The notes below the pieces were generated by a model. The model was not told the DNA's origin and ran no database searches. It saw only the letters and a program-made list of their open reading frames with translations. From contig NZ_JBKOFW010000002.1 of assembly GCF_046764005.1 (NCBI RefSeq), positions 496,001 to 560,000 of the forward strand: DNA of 64,000 nucleotides, read 5' to 3'. The position numbers were made by a program, and so were the translations under genes. Source of the stretch: Oryzobacter faecalis (GTDB taxonomy: Bacteria > Actinomycetota > Actinomycetes > Actinomycetales > Dermatophilaceae). Position 1 is the stretch's first letter. Every line of letters begins with the position of its first letter. Positions 16,444-25,764 of the stretch are shown here, piece by piece.

Positions 16444-17430
16444 GTGTCCACCATCACCCGCGTGTCCCCCGCGGTTCCGGCGACGGAACCGCGGGGCGCG
16501 AGGCGGAGGAAGGGCAGGGGCGCCGACCCCGCCGTCATGCGCGCCGGCCTCGGCACGGCCCTGCTCTTCCTCGGGCCCTACCTGCTCCTGTTCGGCACGT
16601 TCGTCCTCGCACCCATCGTCTACGGGCTCTGGATCAGCCTGCACCAGTGGGACTTCCTCCTGCCGGGCAAGCCGTTCGTCGGGCTGCAGAACTACGTCGA
16701 GCTGTTCACCGGCGGCTCCACGACGTCCGAGCCGTTCTGGTCCTCGATGCGGGCCACCGGCATCTTCACCCTCATCAGCGTGCCGCTGCTCATGGTGCTG
16801 CCCCTGGCGCTCGCCGTCGCGCTCAACAAGAAGTTCCGGGGACGCAACGCGGTGCGGGCGATCTTCTTCGCGCCGTTCGTCCTCGGCGTGGCCGTCATCG
16901 GCCTGCTGTGGCGCTACCTGCTCGACCCGAACGTCGGTGTGGTCAACCACTACCTCGACGGACTGGGTCTGGACCGGATCCCGTTCACGACGGCCACGCC
17001 GTGGGTGTGGGTGGCGCTCGTGCTGCCGACGATCTGGTGGACCGCGGGCTACAACATGGTGATCTTCCTCGCCGGCCTGCAGGACATCTCGACCGACCTC
17101 TACGAGGCGGCCGAGCTCGACGGGGCCAACGCCTGGCAGCGGTTCCGGCACGTGACCCTGCCCGGGCTGCGACCGGTGACGATCTTCGTCCTCACGATCA
17201 CGATCCTGGCCTCGGCGAACCTGTTCGGGCAGTCCTACCTCATCACCCAGGGCCAGCCCGGCCGAGAGACCCGCAGCGCCATCATGCAGATCGGCGAGGA
17301 GGGCCTGCGCCGGTTCAACATGGGCAGTGCCTCGGCGATGAGCACGGTGCTCACCCTCGTGCTGCTGCTCGTCAGCCTGGCCATCCTGTCGCTGCTGCGC
17401 GAGCGCACCCCGAAGGAGAAGACCCGATGA
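16444..17430 (+). CDS. sugar ABC transporter permease (MalF-type)
   Basis: The 328-residue inner-membrane protein has six predicted helices after a basic Arg/Lys-rich N terminus and the coupling EAA loop EAAELDGANAWQRFRHVTLP (about 221-240). The GTG start is 2 bases after the stop of the binding-protein gene, so the two are cotranscribed. With the next permease it forms the membrane channel of the operon's oligosaccharide importer. Confidence 0.94.
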   Translation: MSTITRVSPAVPATEPRGARRRKGRGADPAVMRAGLGTALLFLGPYLLLFGTFVLAPIVYGLWISLHQWDFLLPGKPFVGLQNYVELFTGGSTTSEPFWSSMRATGIFTLISVPLLMVLPLALAVALNKKFRGRNAVRAIFFAPFVLGVAVIGLLWRYLLDPNVGVVNHYLDGLGLDRIPFTTATPWVWVALVLPTIWWTAGYNMVIFLAGLQDISTDLYEAAELDGANAWQRFRHVTLPGLRPVTIFVLTITILASANLFGQSYLITQGQPGRETRSAIMQIGEEGLRRFNMGSASAMSTVLTLVLLLVSLAILSLLRERTPKEKTR

Positions 17431-18323
17431 GCTCCTCGGCGACCCCCGCGCGCACCCGTGCGGACCGGCAGGACCGCCGGGAGGCCCCTGCGGCGGAGGG
17501 AGGTCGGCGCCGCGTCCCGTGGCGCGCGGTCTTCCTCGGGCTGCTGGGCCTGCTCTTCCTCACCCCGCTGCTGTGGCTGGCGTCGACGTCGCTGAAGTCG
17601 ACGAGCGAGGTGTCGCGGGCCGACCTCACCTTCCTCCCGAAGGACCCGACGACCGAGGGCTACTCGAAGATCCTCGACGCCCCGCAGACGCCGGTGGCGC
17701 AGTGGTTCCTCAACTCGATGCTCGCCGCGACCGGACAGACCCTGCTCGTGCTCGTCGTCGCCACCACGGCGGCGTACGCGCTGGCGCGGCTGTCCTTCCC
17801 GGGCAAGCGCCTCCTCACCGGCCTGGTGCTGGCGACGCTGTTCGTCCCGCCGATCTCGCTGCTCATCCCCAACTACGTCATCGTGGCGAGGTTCGGGTGG
17901 CTCGACAGCCTCGCGGCCGTCATCGTCCCGGGGGCGGCCGGCGCCTTCGGCGTGTTCTTCATGCGGCAGTTCTTCCTCTCCCTGCCGGTGGAGCTCGAGG
18001 AGGCGGCGCTGCTCGACGGCGCGAGCCGGTGGAAGGTCTTCCTCGCCGTCATCGTGCCGCTCTCGCGCCCGGCCCTCGCGACGCTGGCGCTGCTGACGTT
18101 CCTCGCCAACTGGAACGACTTCCTCTGGCCGCTCTACGTGCTGTTCAGCCCGGAGCGCCTGACCATCCAGCCCGGGCTGTCGACGCTGCAGAGCGCCTAC
18201 ACCACCGACTACGCCACGATCCTCGCCGGCGGAGCCATCGCCAGCATCCCGGTCCTGATCCTGTTCCTCGTCAGCCAGCGGTTCGTCATCGAGGGCATCG
18301 CCCGCGGTGGCCTCAAGGGCTGA
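17427..18323 (+). CDS. sugar ABC transporter permease (MalG-type)
   Basis: This 298-residue permease has six helices and the EAA loop EEAALLDGASRWKVFLAVIV (about 191-210). It ends with the VIEGIARGGLKG tail common in MalG-type subunits. Its ATG overlaps the preceding stop (ATGA), indicating translational coupling with the MalF-type partner. The N-terminal 35 residues are charged and cytoplasmic. Confidence 0.94.
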   Translation: MSSSATPARTRADRQDRREAPAAEGGRRRVPWRAVFLGLLGLLFLTPLLWLASTSLKSTSEVSRADLTFLPKDPTTEGYSKILDAPQTPVAQWFLNSMLAATGQTLLVLVVATTAAYALARLSFPGKRLLTGLVLATLFVPPISLLIPNYVIVARFGWLDSLAAVIVPGAAGAFGVFFMRQFFLSLPVELEEAALLDGASRWKVFLAVIVPLSRPALATLALLTFLANWNDFLWPLYVLFSPERLTIQPGLSTLQSAYTTDYATILAGGAIASIPVLILFLVSQRFVIEGIARGGLKG

Positions 18324-18387
18324 CCCCAGCTCGTCCGGTCGCCCGACGTGAGGGCGGGCGGCCGGACGTCGACGCACTAGGAGCGCC

Positions 18388-19368
18388 GTGCCCATCCGCA
18401 CCACGTCCACCGACCACGGGGTCCCCCCGCCCCACCAGCCGGTCCCGCCGCTGTGGGACGGCTACTGCGCCGACCCGTTCGTGCTGCAGACGCACGACGG
18501 CCGCTACGTCATGTACGGGACCACCCCGCGGACGCCGATCGACGGCCGGGCCTTCCAGGTGCTGGTCAGCGACGACCTCGACACGTGGGAGGACGCCGGC
18601 GGGGCCCTCGTCCTGCCGCCGTCGGTCCCCGAGGGCCTGGAGTACTGGGCGCCGGAGGTCGCGTACGCGCAGGAGCGGTACTGGATGTACTACTCCCGCG
18701 GGCGGGGCGACGCCGGCCACCAGATCCGGGTCGCGAGCTCGGCCGAGGCGACCGGGCCGTTCGAGGACACCGGGGACGTGCTGACGGCCGGGCTGCCGTT
18801 CGCCATCGACCCCTCCCCGTACCGCGACCCCGCCGGCGACTGGTGGCTGTTCTACGCCACCGACCTCGTCGACGGCGACCGACCCGGCACCGTGCTGGCG
18901 GTGCAGCGGCTCGTCGACATGACCCGTCTCGAGGGCAGCACGACCGTCGTCCTGCGCGCCTCGGCCGACTGGCAGCGGTACGAGGCGGACCGCGACATCT
19001 ACGGCGGCACCCACGACTGGCACACCCTCGAGGGGCCCGCCGTCCTCGACGACGGCGAGGGCGGGTGCGTCCTGCTCTACTCAGGGGGCAACTGGCAGAC
19101 GCCCGGCTACGGCGTGGCGGTCGCCCACGCCCCCCATCCCCTCGGGCCGTGGACCGAGGAGCCGGACGCCGAGCCCCTCATCACGAGCACCGGGACGGGG
19201 CTCAGCGGACCCGGGCACTGCAGCGTCCTCACCGACGACTCGGGGCGCCTGCACCTGTTCCTCCACGCGTGGGACCCGACGTCGAACCGCCGCCGCCCGC
19301 ACCGCCTCCCCCTGCGCGTGGAGTCCGGCACCGTCGTCCTCGAGGAGTCGACGGAGGCGGACCGGTGA
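18388..19368 (+). CDS. GH43 glycosidase, cytoplasmic
   Basis: The 326-residue enzyme has the five-bladed GH43 propeller signatures: a base Asp in YCADPFV (about 29), an Asp in AIDPSPYRD, and the acid Glu in HTLEGPAVL (about 215). No signal peptide is present. GTG at 18388 is preceded by AGGAGC. Members cleave beta-xylosides, alpha-arabinofuranosides or arabinan. Given the operon it probably trims imported arabino-oligosaccharides together with the GH51 enzyme. Its stop overlaps the GTG of galT. Confidence 0.9.
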   Translation: MPIRTTSTDHGVPPPHQPVPPLWDGYCADPFVLQTHDGRYVMYGTTPRTPIDGRAFQVLVSDDLDTWEDAGGALVLPPSVPEGLEYWAPEVAYAQERYWMYYSRGRGDAGHQIRVASSAEATGPFEDTGDVLTAGLPFAIDPSPYRDPAGDWWLFYATDLVDGDRPGTVLAVQRLVDMTRLEGSTTVVLRASADWQRYEADRDIYGGTHDWHTLEGPAVLDDGEGGCVLLYSGGNWQTPGYGVAVAHAPHPLGPWTEEPDAEPLITSTGTGLSGPGHCSVLTDDSGRLHLFLHAWDPTSNRRRPHRLPLRVESGTVVLEESTEADR

Positions 19369-20558
19369 CGGCCGCGCGAGCCCTGTCGGCCGTGGCCGCG
19401 GGTCCCGTGCGCCGGACGCGGCGCACCCTCGCCGACGGGCGGGAGATCCTCTACTTCGACGAGCCGGGGACGCCGCCGCGGACCGCGTCGGACGACCGGG
19501 AGCTGGGCGAGCGGTCCCGGGCCGGGGAGCTGCGCCTCGACGCGCTGACCGGCGACTGGGTGACCATCGCCGGCCACCGCTCCGACCGCACCTTCCTGCC
19601 GCCCGCGGACGCCTGCCCGCTGTGCCCGACGGGGCGTGGGACGGTGCCGTCCGAGGTCCCGGAGGCCGACTACGACGTCGTCGTGTTCGAGAACCGGTTC
19701 CCCTCGTTCGCCTCCGGGACCTCCGACGTCCCCGACGTCCCCGACCCCATCGGCGTCCCCGACCCCGCCCCGGCGGGGCCGGCCGGGAGGGGGGCCTCGC
19801 TGCACGCCCTGCGCCCCGCCCGTGGGCGCTGCGAGGTCGTGGCGTTCACCAGCGACCACGAGGGCAGCATCTCCGCCCTCCCCCCGAGCCGCGTCCGCAC
19901 CGTGGTCGAGGCGTGGGCCGACCGCACGGCGGAGCTGTCGGCGCGCCCCGACGTCGAGCACGTCTTCTGCTTCGAGAACCGCGGCGTGCAGATCGGCGTC
20001 ACCCTCCACCACCCCCACGGCCAGATCTACGCCTACCCGTACGTGCCCGCCCGGGCGGAGGCCGTCCTGCGGCAGGCCCGCCGGCACCACGCCGCCACCG
20101 GGCGCACCCTCGGCGAGGACCTGCTGGAGGCCGAGCGGGCCGCCGGGGTCCGCATGGTGCTGGAGGGGCGGCACTGGAGCGCCTACGTCCCGTTCGCGGC
20201 CCGCTGGCCGGTGGAGGTGCACCTGGTCCCGCACCGTGACGTCCCCGACCTCGCGGCCCTCGACGGCGAGGAGCGCGACGAGCTCGCCGTCCTCTACCCC
20301 GAGCTGCTGGGGCGCCTCGACCGGTACTACCCCGCGCCCGGTGGGGAGCACGTCGTCATGCCGTACATCGCGGCCTGGCACCAGGCGCCCGTGCACTCGC
20401 CCCGGGAGGTGTCCCGTCTGCACCTGCAGGTGTTCTCGGTGCTGCGCACCCCGGACCGGCTGAAGTACCTCGCCGGGTCCGAGTCGGCTGCGGGCGCCTG
20501 GGTGAACGACGTGTCGCCCGAGGCGATCGCCCACCGGCTGCGCGAGGTGGCCACGTGA
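19365..20558 (+). CDS. galT: galactose-1-phosphate uridylyltransferase
   Basis: The 397-residue enzyme exchanges UMP between UDP-glucose and galactose 1-phosphate in the Leloir pathway. It has the zinc Cys pair CPLC (84-87), a second metal region, and the nucleophile block HHPHGQIYAYPY (about 216-227) with the HPH triad. Start GTG overlaps the upstream stop as GTGA. Together with galM next door it suggests that the polymer used contains galactose as well as arabinose (arabinogalactan). No galK or galE is found in this window. Confidence 0.95.
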   Translation: MTAARALSAVAAGPVRRTRRTLADGREILYFDEPGTPPRTASDDRELGERSRAGELRLDALTGDWVTIAGHRSDRTFLPPADACPLCPTGRGTVPSEVPEADYDVVVFENRFPSFASGTSDVPDVPDPIGVPDPAPAGPAGRGASLHALRPARGRCEVVAFTSDHEGSISALPPSRVRTVVEAWADRTAELSARPDVEHVFCFENRGVQIGVTLHHPHGQIYAYPYVPARAEAVLRQARRHHAATGRTLGEDLLEAERAAGVRMVLEGRHWSAYVPFAARWPVEVHLVPHRDVPDLAALDGEERDELAVLYPELLGRLDRYYPAPGGEHVVMPYIAAWHQAPVHSPREVSRLHLQVFSVLRTPDRLKYLAGSESAAGAWVNDVSPEAIAHRLREVAT

Positions 20559-21625
20559 CGGTGTCCGAGGTGGTCGGGCGGCTGCCCGACGGCTCGCCGG
20601 TGCACGCCCACACCATCGGGGGCGCGGACCGCCCGCAGCTGCGCGTCCTCGACCTCGGCGCCACCGTCGCCTCGCTGCACGCCTTCGACCCCGACCCGCA
20701 CGGGGAGCGCCCGAACCTCGTCCTCGGGCACCGCGACGTCGGCGGGTACCTGCGGACGCCGACCCCCTACCTCGGGGCGACGGTGGGGCGCTTCGCCAAC
20801 CGCATCGCCGGCGCCCGCTTCGAGCTGGCCGGCGTGGTGCACCGGCTCGCGCCCAACGAGGGCGACACGTGCCTGCACGGCGGGCCGGGCGGGTTCCACT
20901 CCCGGGTGTGGACCGTGACCGACCTCGGCCCCGACCGCATCACCCTCGAGCTGGTCAGCGAGGACGGGGACCAGGGCTTCCCCGGTGAGCTCACCGCGTC
21001 GGTCACCTACACGGTGACCGGCGCTGCGGTGCACGTCGACCTCAGGGCGACGACGACCGCGACGACGGTCGTCAACCTCACGAACCACACGTACTGGAAC
21101 CTCGCGGGGGAGGGCAGCGGCAGCGTCGACGGGCACCGGCTCACCGTCGACGCGGCGCACTACCTGCCCGTGGACTCCCAGGGCATCCCGCTCGACGGCG
21201 CCGAGCCGGTGGACGGGACCCCGCTCGACCTGCGCCGGGGCGAGGCCCTCGGCGCGTGCGCGCGCCGCTCCCACCCCCAGACCGAGGCGGTCCGCGGCAT
21301 CGACCACTGCCTCGTCCTCGACGGGGGCGGCCTGCGCCGCGCCGCCCGGCTCGAGGAGCCGCGCTCAGGGCGCCACCTCGAGGTCCACACCGACCAGCCG
21401 GGCCTGCAGGTCTACACGGGCAACCACCTCGACGGCACCGTCCTCGGCACCTCCGGCCGGTGGTACCGGCAGGGCGACGGCGTCGCGCTGGAGACCCAGA
21501 ACCCGCCCGACGCCCCGAACCGGTCCTGGGCCCGCTCGGCCGTCCTCGACCCCGGGTCCGAGTACCTGTCGAGGACGCAGTGGCGGCTCGGCCAGGACCC
21601 GCCGTCCGTGGAGGAGGGACCGTGA
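20555..21625 (+). CDS. galM: aldose 1-epimerase (mutarotase)
   Basis: The 356-residue enzyme interconverts anomers of galactose or related aldoses. Family blocks are GRFANRIAGARFEL (about 76-89), EGDTCLHGGPGGFHSRVW, the catalytic His in LTNHTYWNLAG (about 177), and the general-base Glu in LETQNPPDAPN (about 312). GTG overlaps the galT stop. It supplies the alpha-anomer for galactokinase, or may act on arabinose released by the arabinofuranosidases of the same operon. Confidence 0.94.
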   Translation: MTVSEVVGRLPDGSPVHAHTIGGADRPQLRVLDLGATVASLHAFDPDPHGERPNLVLGHRDVGGYLRTPTPYLGATVGRFANRIAGARFELAGVVHRLAPNEGDTCLHGGPGGFHSRVWTVTDLGPDRITLELVSEDGDQGFPGELTASVTYTVTGAAVHVDLRATTTATTVVNLTNHTYWNLAGEGSGSVDGHRLTVDAAHYLPVDSQGIPLDGAEPVDGTPLDLRRGEALGACARRSHPQTEAVRGIDHCLVLDGGGLRRAARLEEPRSGRHLEVHTDQPGLQVYTGNHLDGTVLGTSGRWYRQGDGVALETQNPPDAPNRSWARSAVLDPGSEYLSRTQWRLGQDPPSVEEGP

Positions 21626-22443
21626 GCGGCCTGCCGCGGGCGAGCGAGCTCGAGGACTTGGGGCGCGACGGGATCGTCGCCCGGAGGGGCGCCTTCGACC
21701 CCTCCTGGGTGGACCGGCTCCACGAGGACGTCCTCGCGGCCTTCGAGGAGGCCCGCGACCGGGAGGGCGGTGCCATCAGCCGCGGGCCGCAGCGCTGGTA
21801 CGTCGAGGTCAACCCCGAGCAGCTCAGCGGGTTCGTCGACCTGGTGTCGCACCCGTGGGTCACCGGCATCTGCGAGGCGGTCCTCGGACCGGCGTACGAG
21901 ATCGTCGAGATCGGCTTCGACATCCCGTTCCCCGGGGCGGCCGACCAGCCGTGGCACCGGGACTTCCCCGCACCGGAGGAGACCCGGGTGGGGCGCCGCC
22001 TCACGTCGCTGGCGTTCAACGTCACCACCGTCGACACCACCCCCGACATGGGACCGTTCCAGATCGCCCCGGGCACGCAGTACGAGGGCGGGGTCGACTG
22101 GGAGCACGGGATGTTCCCGCCCCGCTCGGAGTGGCCGCGCTACGAGGCCGGCTCGCAGCTGCGGATGCCGAGGCGCGGGGACGTCTCGGCACGCTCCGCC
22201 CTGACGGTCCACCGCGGGACGGCCAACCACAGCGACCGGGTCAGGCCGGTGGTCGTGCTCGGCGTGGACGCGCCGGGAGCGGGGCACGCCGACCTCCACG
22301 ACCTCACGGTCACGCGCGGTTTCTGGGAGGCGCTGCCGGACTCCGTGCGCGCGCACCTCGGTGCCCGCGTCGTCGACACGCTGCGCCCGGTCGTGCAGAA
22401 GCACGACATCGAAGGACTGGTCATGGGAGTGACCGATGACTGA
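21622..22443 (+). CDS. phytanoyl-CoA dioxygenase (PhyH) family protein
   Basis: A 273-residue Fe(II)/2-oxoglutarate-dependent oxygenase-like protein. The double-stranded beta-helix ligands are visible: His112 and Asp114 in WHRDF, a distal His in LTVHRGTANHS (about 197), and a 2-oxoglutarate Arg in SDRVRP (about 206-208). It is locked in the arabinan/galactose operon by GTGA overlap upstream and an 8-base overlap with a possible start of the next gene. No PhyH role in arabinan catabolism is known to me. Hydroxylation of an aglycone, a phenolic ester or an amino-sugar side group is possible. Confidence 0.85.
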   Translation: MSGLPRASELEDLGRDGIVARRGAFDPSWVDRLHEDVLAAFEEARDREGGAISRGPQRWYVEVNPEQLSGFVDLVSHPWVTGICEAVLGPAYEIVEIGFDIPFPGAADQPWHRDFPAPEETRVGRRLTSLAFNVTTVDTTPDMGPFQIAPGTQYEGGVDWEHGMFPPRSEWPRYEAGSQLRMPRRGDVSARSALTVHRGTANHSDRVRPVVVLGVDAPGAGHADLHDLTVTRGFWEALPDSVRAHLGARVVDTLRPVVQKHDIEGLVMGVTDD

Positions 22444-22480
22444 GCAGACCCACCGAGAGCCACCGGAAGGAAGGACCACC

Positions 22481-24505
22481 ATGTCCGAGACGCCGCACCC
22501 CGTTCGAGGGCGCAGCCGCGCCCGCCGGTGGCGACGGGCCGGGCTCGCCGGCCTCGCCGGCACCCTCGCCCTGCTCCTCGGCGCCCCCGTGGCGACAGGG
22601 GTCGCGCCCGGACAGGCGGCCGCGGCCACCGTGCCCGCCGTGCCACCGCCGCTGCCGGTGACCGGCGGCTACGACAACCCCCTGGCGCCGGTCGTGCCCG
22701 GCGGGGGGACGATCGACAGCTGCGCCGACCCGATGGTCATCGCCGGCCAGGACGGCGAGACCGTCGACGGCGAGCGCGCCTGGTACCTCTACTGCACGAC
22801 CGACCCGCTGGACGACGAGGACGTCGACGCGAACGGCGACCCCGTGTTCCACCGGATCCCCACGAGCGTCTCCACCGACCTGGTCACCTGGACCTACACC
22901 GGTGACGCCTTCCCCCTCGACGGCGGCGACCTCCCGGCGTGGATCGACCCGAGCGCCGCCTTCTGGGCCCCGGACGTCGTGTACTCCGAGGCCACCGACC
23001 GCTACTACCTGCTCACGACGGTCACCGAGACCACGGCCGCTGGCGGTGGCTCGGACACCTGCCGCGGCGACAGCGCCATCGGGGTCGCCGTGGCCGAGAG
23101 CCCGACCGGGCCGTGGACCTGGTCCGAGCAGCCGGTCGTCGGGCCCCGGAAGGACCCGCAGGGCGGGGAGTGCTCGTACTTCTGGACCTTCGACCCCGAC
23201 GTCCTCGGCGACACCGTGGGCGAGGAGGGGATCCTGTACTACGGCTCGTACTACGGCGGGGTGTTCGCGACCGCGGTGGACGTCACGCCGAGCGGCATCA
23301 CCGCCCGGACCGCGGCGACCGGGGACGACACGCGCATCGCCATCGGGAACCGCTACGAGGGCACGACCGTGGTCGAGCGCGACGGCTCCTACTACCTCTT
23401 CGGCTCGGCCACGAACTGCTGCAACGGCGCCCTCACCGGGTACGGCGTGTTCGTGGGCCGGTCGGACAGCCCCTACGGCCCGTTCGTCGACAAGGAGGGC
23501 AGCTCCTTCCTCGACGCCGCCGTCGGGGGGACCCCGTTCCTGACCCAGAACGGCAACCGCTGGGTCGGCACCGGCCACAACATCGTCTTCGCCGACGAGG
23601 GCGGCCAGTGGTGGACCGTCTACCACGCCGTCGACCGGACCGACCCGTACTACGCGTTCGCCACGGGCTTCACGAAGCGGCCGGCACTGCTCGACCCGGT
23701 CGACTGGGTCGACGGCTGGCCGGTGGTGCGCGGCGGCGCCGGACCCTCCGACACCCGGATGCCGGCGCCGGCGGCGCAGGAGGGCGAGCGCAGCCGCTAC
23801 CGCCCGAGGCTCGTCGAGCCGCACGAGGTCGGCACCCTGCTCGACGGTGACGAGTTCTCGGGCTCCACGCTCGACGACGGCTGGTCGTGGGCGGCGGGGC
23901 GCACCGGATCCGCCAGCGTCGGCGGCGGCGTGCTGCGCTGGCCGGTCGAGCACGCCGACCTCTACGTCGACTCGAACACCGCCTCGGTCCTCGTGCGCGA
24001 CGCCCCCCGGGGCGACTACGTCGTCGAGACCAAGGTCCGGCTCGACGGCCTGCCCGACGAGGGCTGCTGCTTCAACTACGCGCAGGCCGGGCTCGTCGTG
24101 TACGGCGGCGACGACGACTTCGTCAAGCTGACCGACATCTCCATCTGGGAGACCCGCCAGACCGAGTTCGCCAAGGAGACCGCTCCCGTGCCGGACGGGT
24201 GGAGCCGCTACGGGAACACCGTCGTCGGGCCGCCCGGAGCCGACTGGACGTGGCTGCGGATCGTCGTCGAACGGCTCGCCGGGGCCGAGCGCAGGGCCGC
24301 CGACGGCGACACGGAGCGCTACACCGCCTACACCAGCCAGGACGGACGGACCTGGGTGCGCGGCGGGGTGTGGACCCACGACCTCGGCCCGGACGCGCGG
24401 ATCGGGCTGGTGTCGATGGGCGCCACGGACCAGGTGACGGGCGTCATCACCGCGGAGTTCGACGAGGTCCGCGTGACGTCGCTGCGCAGCGGCCGCCGCG
24501 GCTGA
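22481..24505 (+). CDS. secreted GH43 enzyme with C-terminal lectin-like module
   Basis: This 674-residue protein has a long Arg-rich signal peptide (hydrophobic core about 20-45, cleavage near AAAA). A GH43 propeller (about 65-420) carries CADPMV, the Asp in WTFDPDV and the acid Glu in NRYEGTTVV. A C-terminal beta-sandwich of the DUF1349/GH43-C2 type follows (from LLDGDEFSGSTLDDGW, about 455 on). It probably cuts arabinan or arabinoxylan outside the cell and feeds the ABC importer encoded upstream. GGAAGGAAGGA before ATG 22481 supports this start rather than the overlapping ATG at 22436. Confidence 0.9.
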   Translation: MSETPHPVRGRSRARRWRRAGLAGLAGTLALLLGAPVATGVAPGQAAAATVPAVPPPLPVTGGYDNPLAPVVPGGGTIDSCADPMVIAGQDGETVDGERAWYLYCTTDPLDDEDVDANGDPVFHRIPTSVSTDLVTWTYTGDAFPLDGGDLPAWIDPSAAFWAPDVVYSEATDRYYLLTTVTETTAAGGGSDTCRGDSAIGVAVAESPTGPWTWSEQPVVGPRKDPQGGECSYFWTFDPDVLGDTVGEEGILYYGSYYGGVFATAVDVTPSGITARTAATGDDTRIAIGNRYEGTTVVERDGSYYLFGSATNCCNGALTGYGVFVGRSDSPYGPFVDKEGSSFLDAAVGGTPFLTQNGNRWVGTGHNIVFADEGGQWWTVYHAVDRTDPYYAFATGFTKRPALLDPVDWVDGWPVVRGGAGPSDTRMPAPAAQEGERSRYRPRLVEPHEVGTLLDGDEFSGSTLDDGWSWAAGRTGSASVGGGVLRWPVEHADLYVDSNTASVLVRDAPRGDYVVETKVRLDGLPDEGCCFNYAQAGLVVYGGDDDFVKLTDISIWETRQTEFAKETAPVPDGWSRYGNTVVGPPGADWTWLRIVVERLAGAERRAADGDTERYTAYTSQDGRTWVRGGVWTHDLGPDARIGLVSMGATDQVTGVITAEFDEVRVTSLRSGRRG

Positions 24506-24528
24506 CCGCGCCGGGATCGACGGGATCC

Positions 24529-24580
24529 CGCCGCGAGTGCGGAAGTGGTTGCCCCGGCGACCACTTCCGCACTCGCGGCG
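24529..24580. repeat. 52-base palindrome, core shared with family A (C1)
   Basis: A perfect 21-bp stem (24529-24549 with 24560-24580) and a 10-base loop lie between the convergent GH43 and MFS genes, so it can act as a bidirectional terminator. Its central 20 bases (24545-24564) are GTGGTTGCCCCGGCGACCAC, the same core seen in the palindromes at 42011, 52924 and 60755, whereas the outer arm GCGAGTGCGGAA resembles the palindrome at 55037. Confidence 0.8.
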
Positions 24581-24593
24581 AAGGGGTGGCGGG

Positions 24594-25754
24594 TCAGGCG
24601 TCGGCCGAGCCCGCGCTCCGGCCGCCGAGGGGCAGCCGGGTCGCGCCGACGCCGACCAGCCCCACCGCGGCGGCGGTCATGAGGATGACGCCGGCCGCGC
24701 CGGTCCCCGCGGCGACGGCTCCGGCGAGGGAGGGGATGACCACCTGCCCCGCGCGGTTGCCGACGAGCCGCAGCGACATCGACCGCCCCCGCGCACCGGG
24801 CGGTGCCGTCTCGGCGAGCCACGACATCGTCAGCGGCTGGCCGACCCCCAGGCCCACGCCGGCGACGACGACACCCACGGCCAGCACCGCCAGGGGGGCC
24901 GGTACGGCGGTGAGGACCAGCCCGACCGCGGCGGCGCAGGAGAACCCGACCATGACGGCCTTGCGGCCGAAGCGGTCGACGAGCCGCCCGAGCCCGAGGC
25001 GCGAGGCCATCGAGGCGACACCGCGCAGGGCGAGGAGCGTGCCCACCGTCGCCGCGCCGATGTTCCGCTCGACGCCCAGCGCCGGCAGGTAGGCGAGGGT
25101 CACGTCGACCGCCGCGAGGATGACGCTGCTCGTGACGAGCGCCTGCCCCACCCCGGGCCGGCGCAGCAGGCCCCACGTGGTGACCGGCGCGGCGTCGGCG
25201 CCGTCCGGGCGACCCGGTCCGCGGGGACCCGCGGGGCGCAGCCACGGGACGACCGCGAGCAGCACCGCCGACAGCACCAGCCCGGACACGAGCACGGGGG
25301 TGGTGTCGGGCCGCACGGCGGTGCCCCCGACGACCGCGAGCAGCCCGGGACCGAGCGACTGGCCGAAGGACGCGGCGAAGGTGTAGCGGCCGAAGGCGGT
25401 GTCGAGGCTCCCGCCGAGGTCGGCGTTCGCGACCCACGTCTGCTGGGCGATGATGCTGAACAGGTGGCCCAGGCCGAGGAGCACGGTGCCCGCGAACAGC
25501 CCCACGACCGCGTCGCCGCCGACGACGAGCACCCCGGTCGCGACGACGAGGCACCCGGCGCCCGCGACCCCGACGACCCGCTCGCCCACCCGGTCGATGA
25601 CCCGCCCGGCCGGCACGGCGAGGAGGAGCGGGGTCAGGGCGAAGCAGGCCGACAGGACACCGAGCCAGGCGGTGGGGACCCCGGCCTCGATGCCCCGGTA
25701 GATCGTCGCCGGGCGGACCGCGAAGGCGACGACCTGCACGAGCAGGGTCGCCAC
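24594..25754 (-). CDS. MFS transporter
   Basis: A 386-residue, 12-helix major-facilitator protein with the loop motif GRVIDRVGERVVG between helices 2 and 3 and the related LGRLVDRFGRKAVM in the second half. It resembles drug or metabolite exporters; substrate unknown. The open frame extends upstream through a long palindrome into uspA without ATG, so GTG 25754 (VATLLVQVV) is chosen although it trims the first helix slightly. CTG at the uspA stop is an alternative. It is separated from the tct-uspA operon by the palindrome. Confidence 0.82.
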   Translation of the reverse strand: MATLLVQVVAFAVRPATIYRGIEAGVPTAWLGVLSACFALTPLLLAVPAGRVIDRVGERVVGVAGAGCLVVATGVLVVGGDAVVGLFAGTVLLGLGHLFSIIAQQTWVANADLGGSLDTAFGRYTFAASFGQSLGPGLLAVVGGTAVRPDTTPVLVSGLVLSAVLLAVVPWLRPAGPRGPGRPDGADAAPVTTWGLLRRPGVGQALVTSSVILAAVDVTLAYLPALGVERNIGAATVGTLLALRGVASMASRLGLGRLVDRFGRKAVMVGFSCAAAVGLVLTAVPAPLAVLAVGVVVAGVGLGVGQPLTMSWLAETAPPGARGRSMSLRLVGNRAGQVVIPSLAGAVAAGTGAAGVILMTAAAVGLVGVGATRLPLGGRSAGSADA

Positions 25755-25764
25755 GACTAGGACG

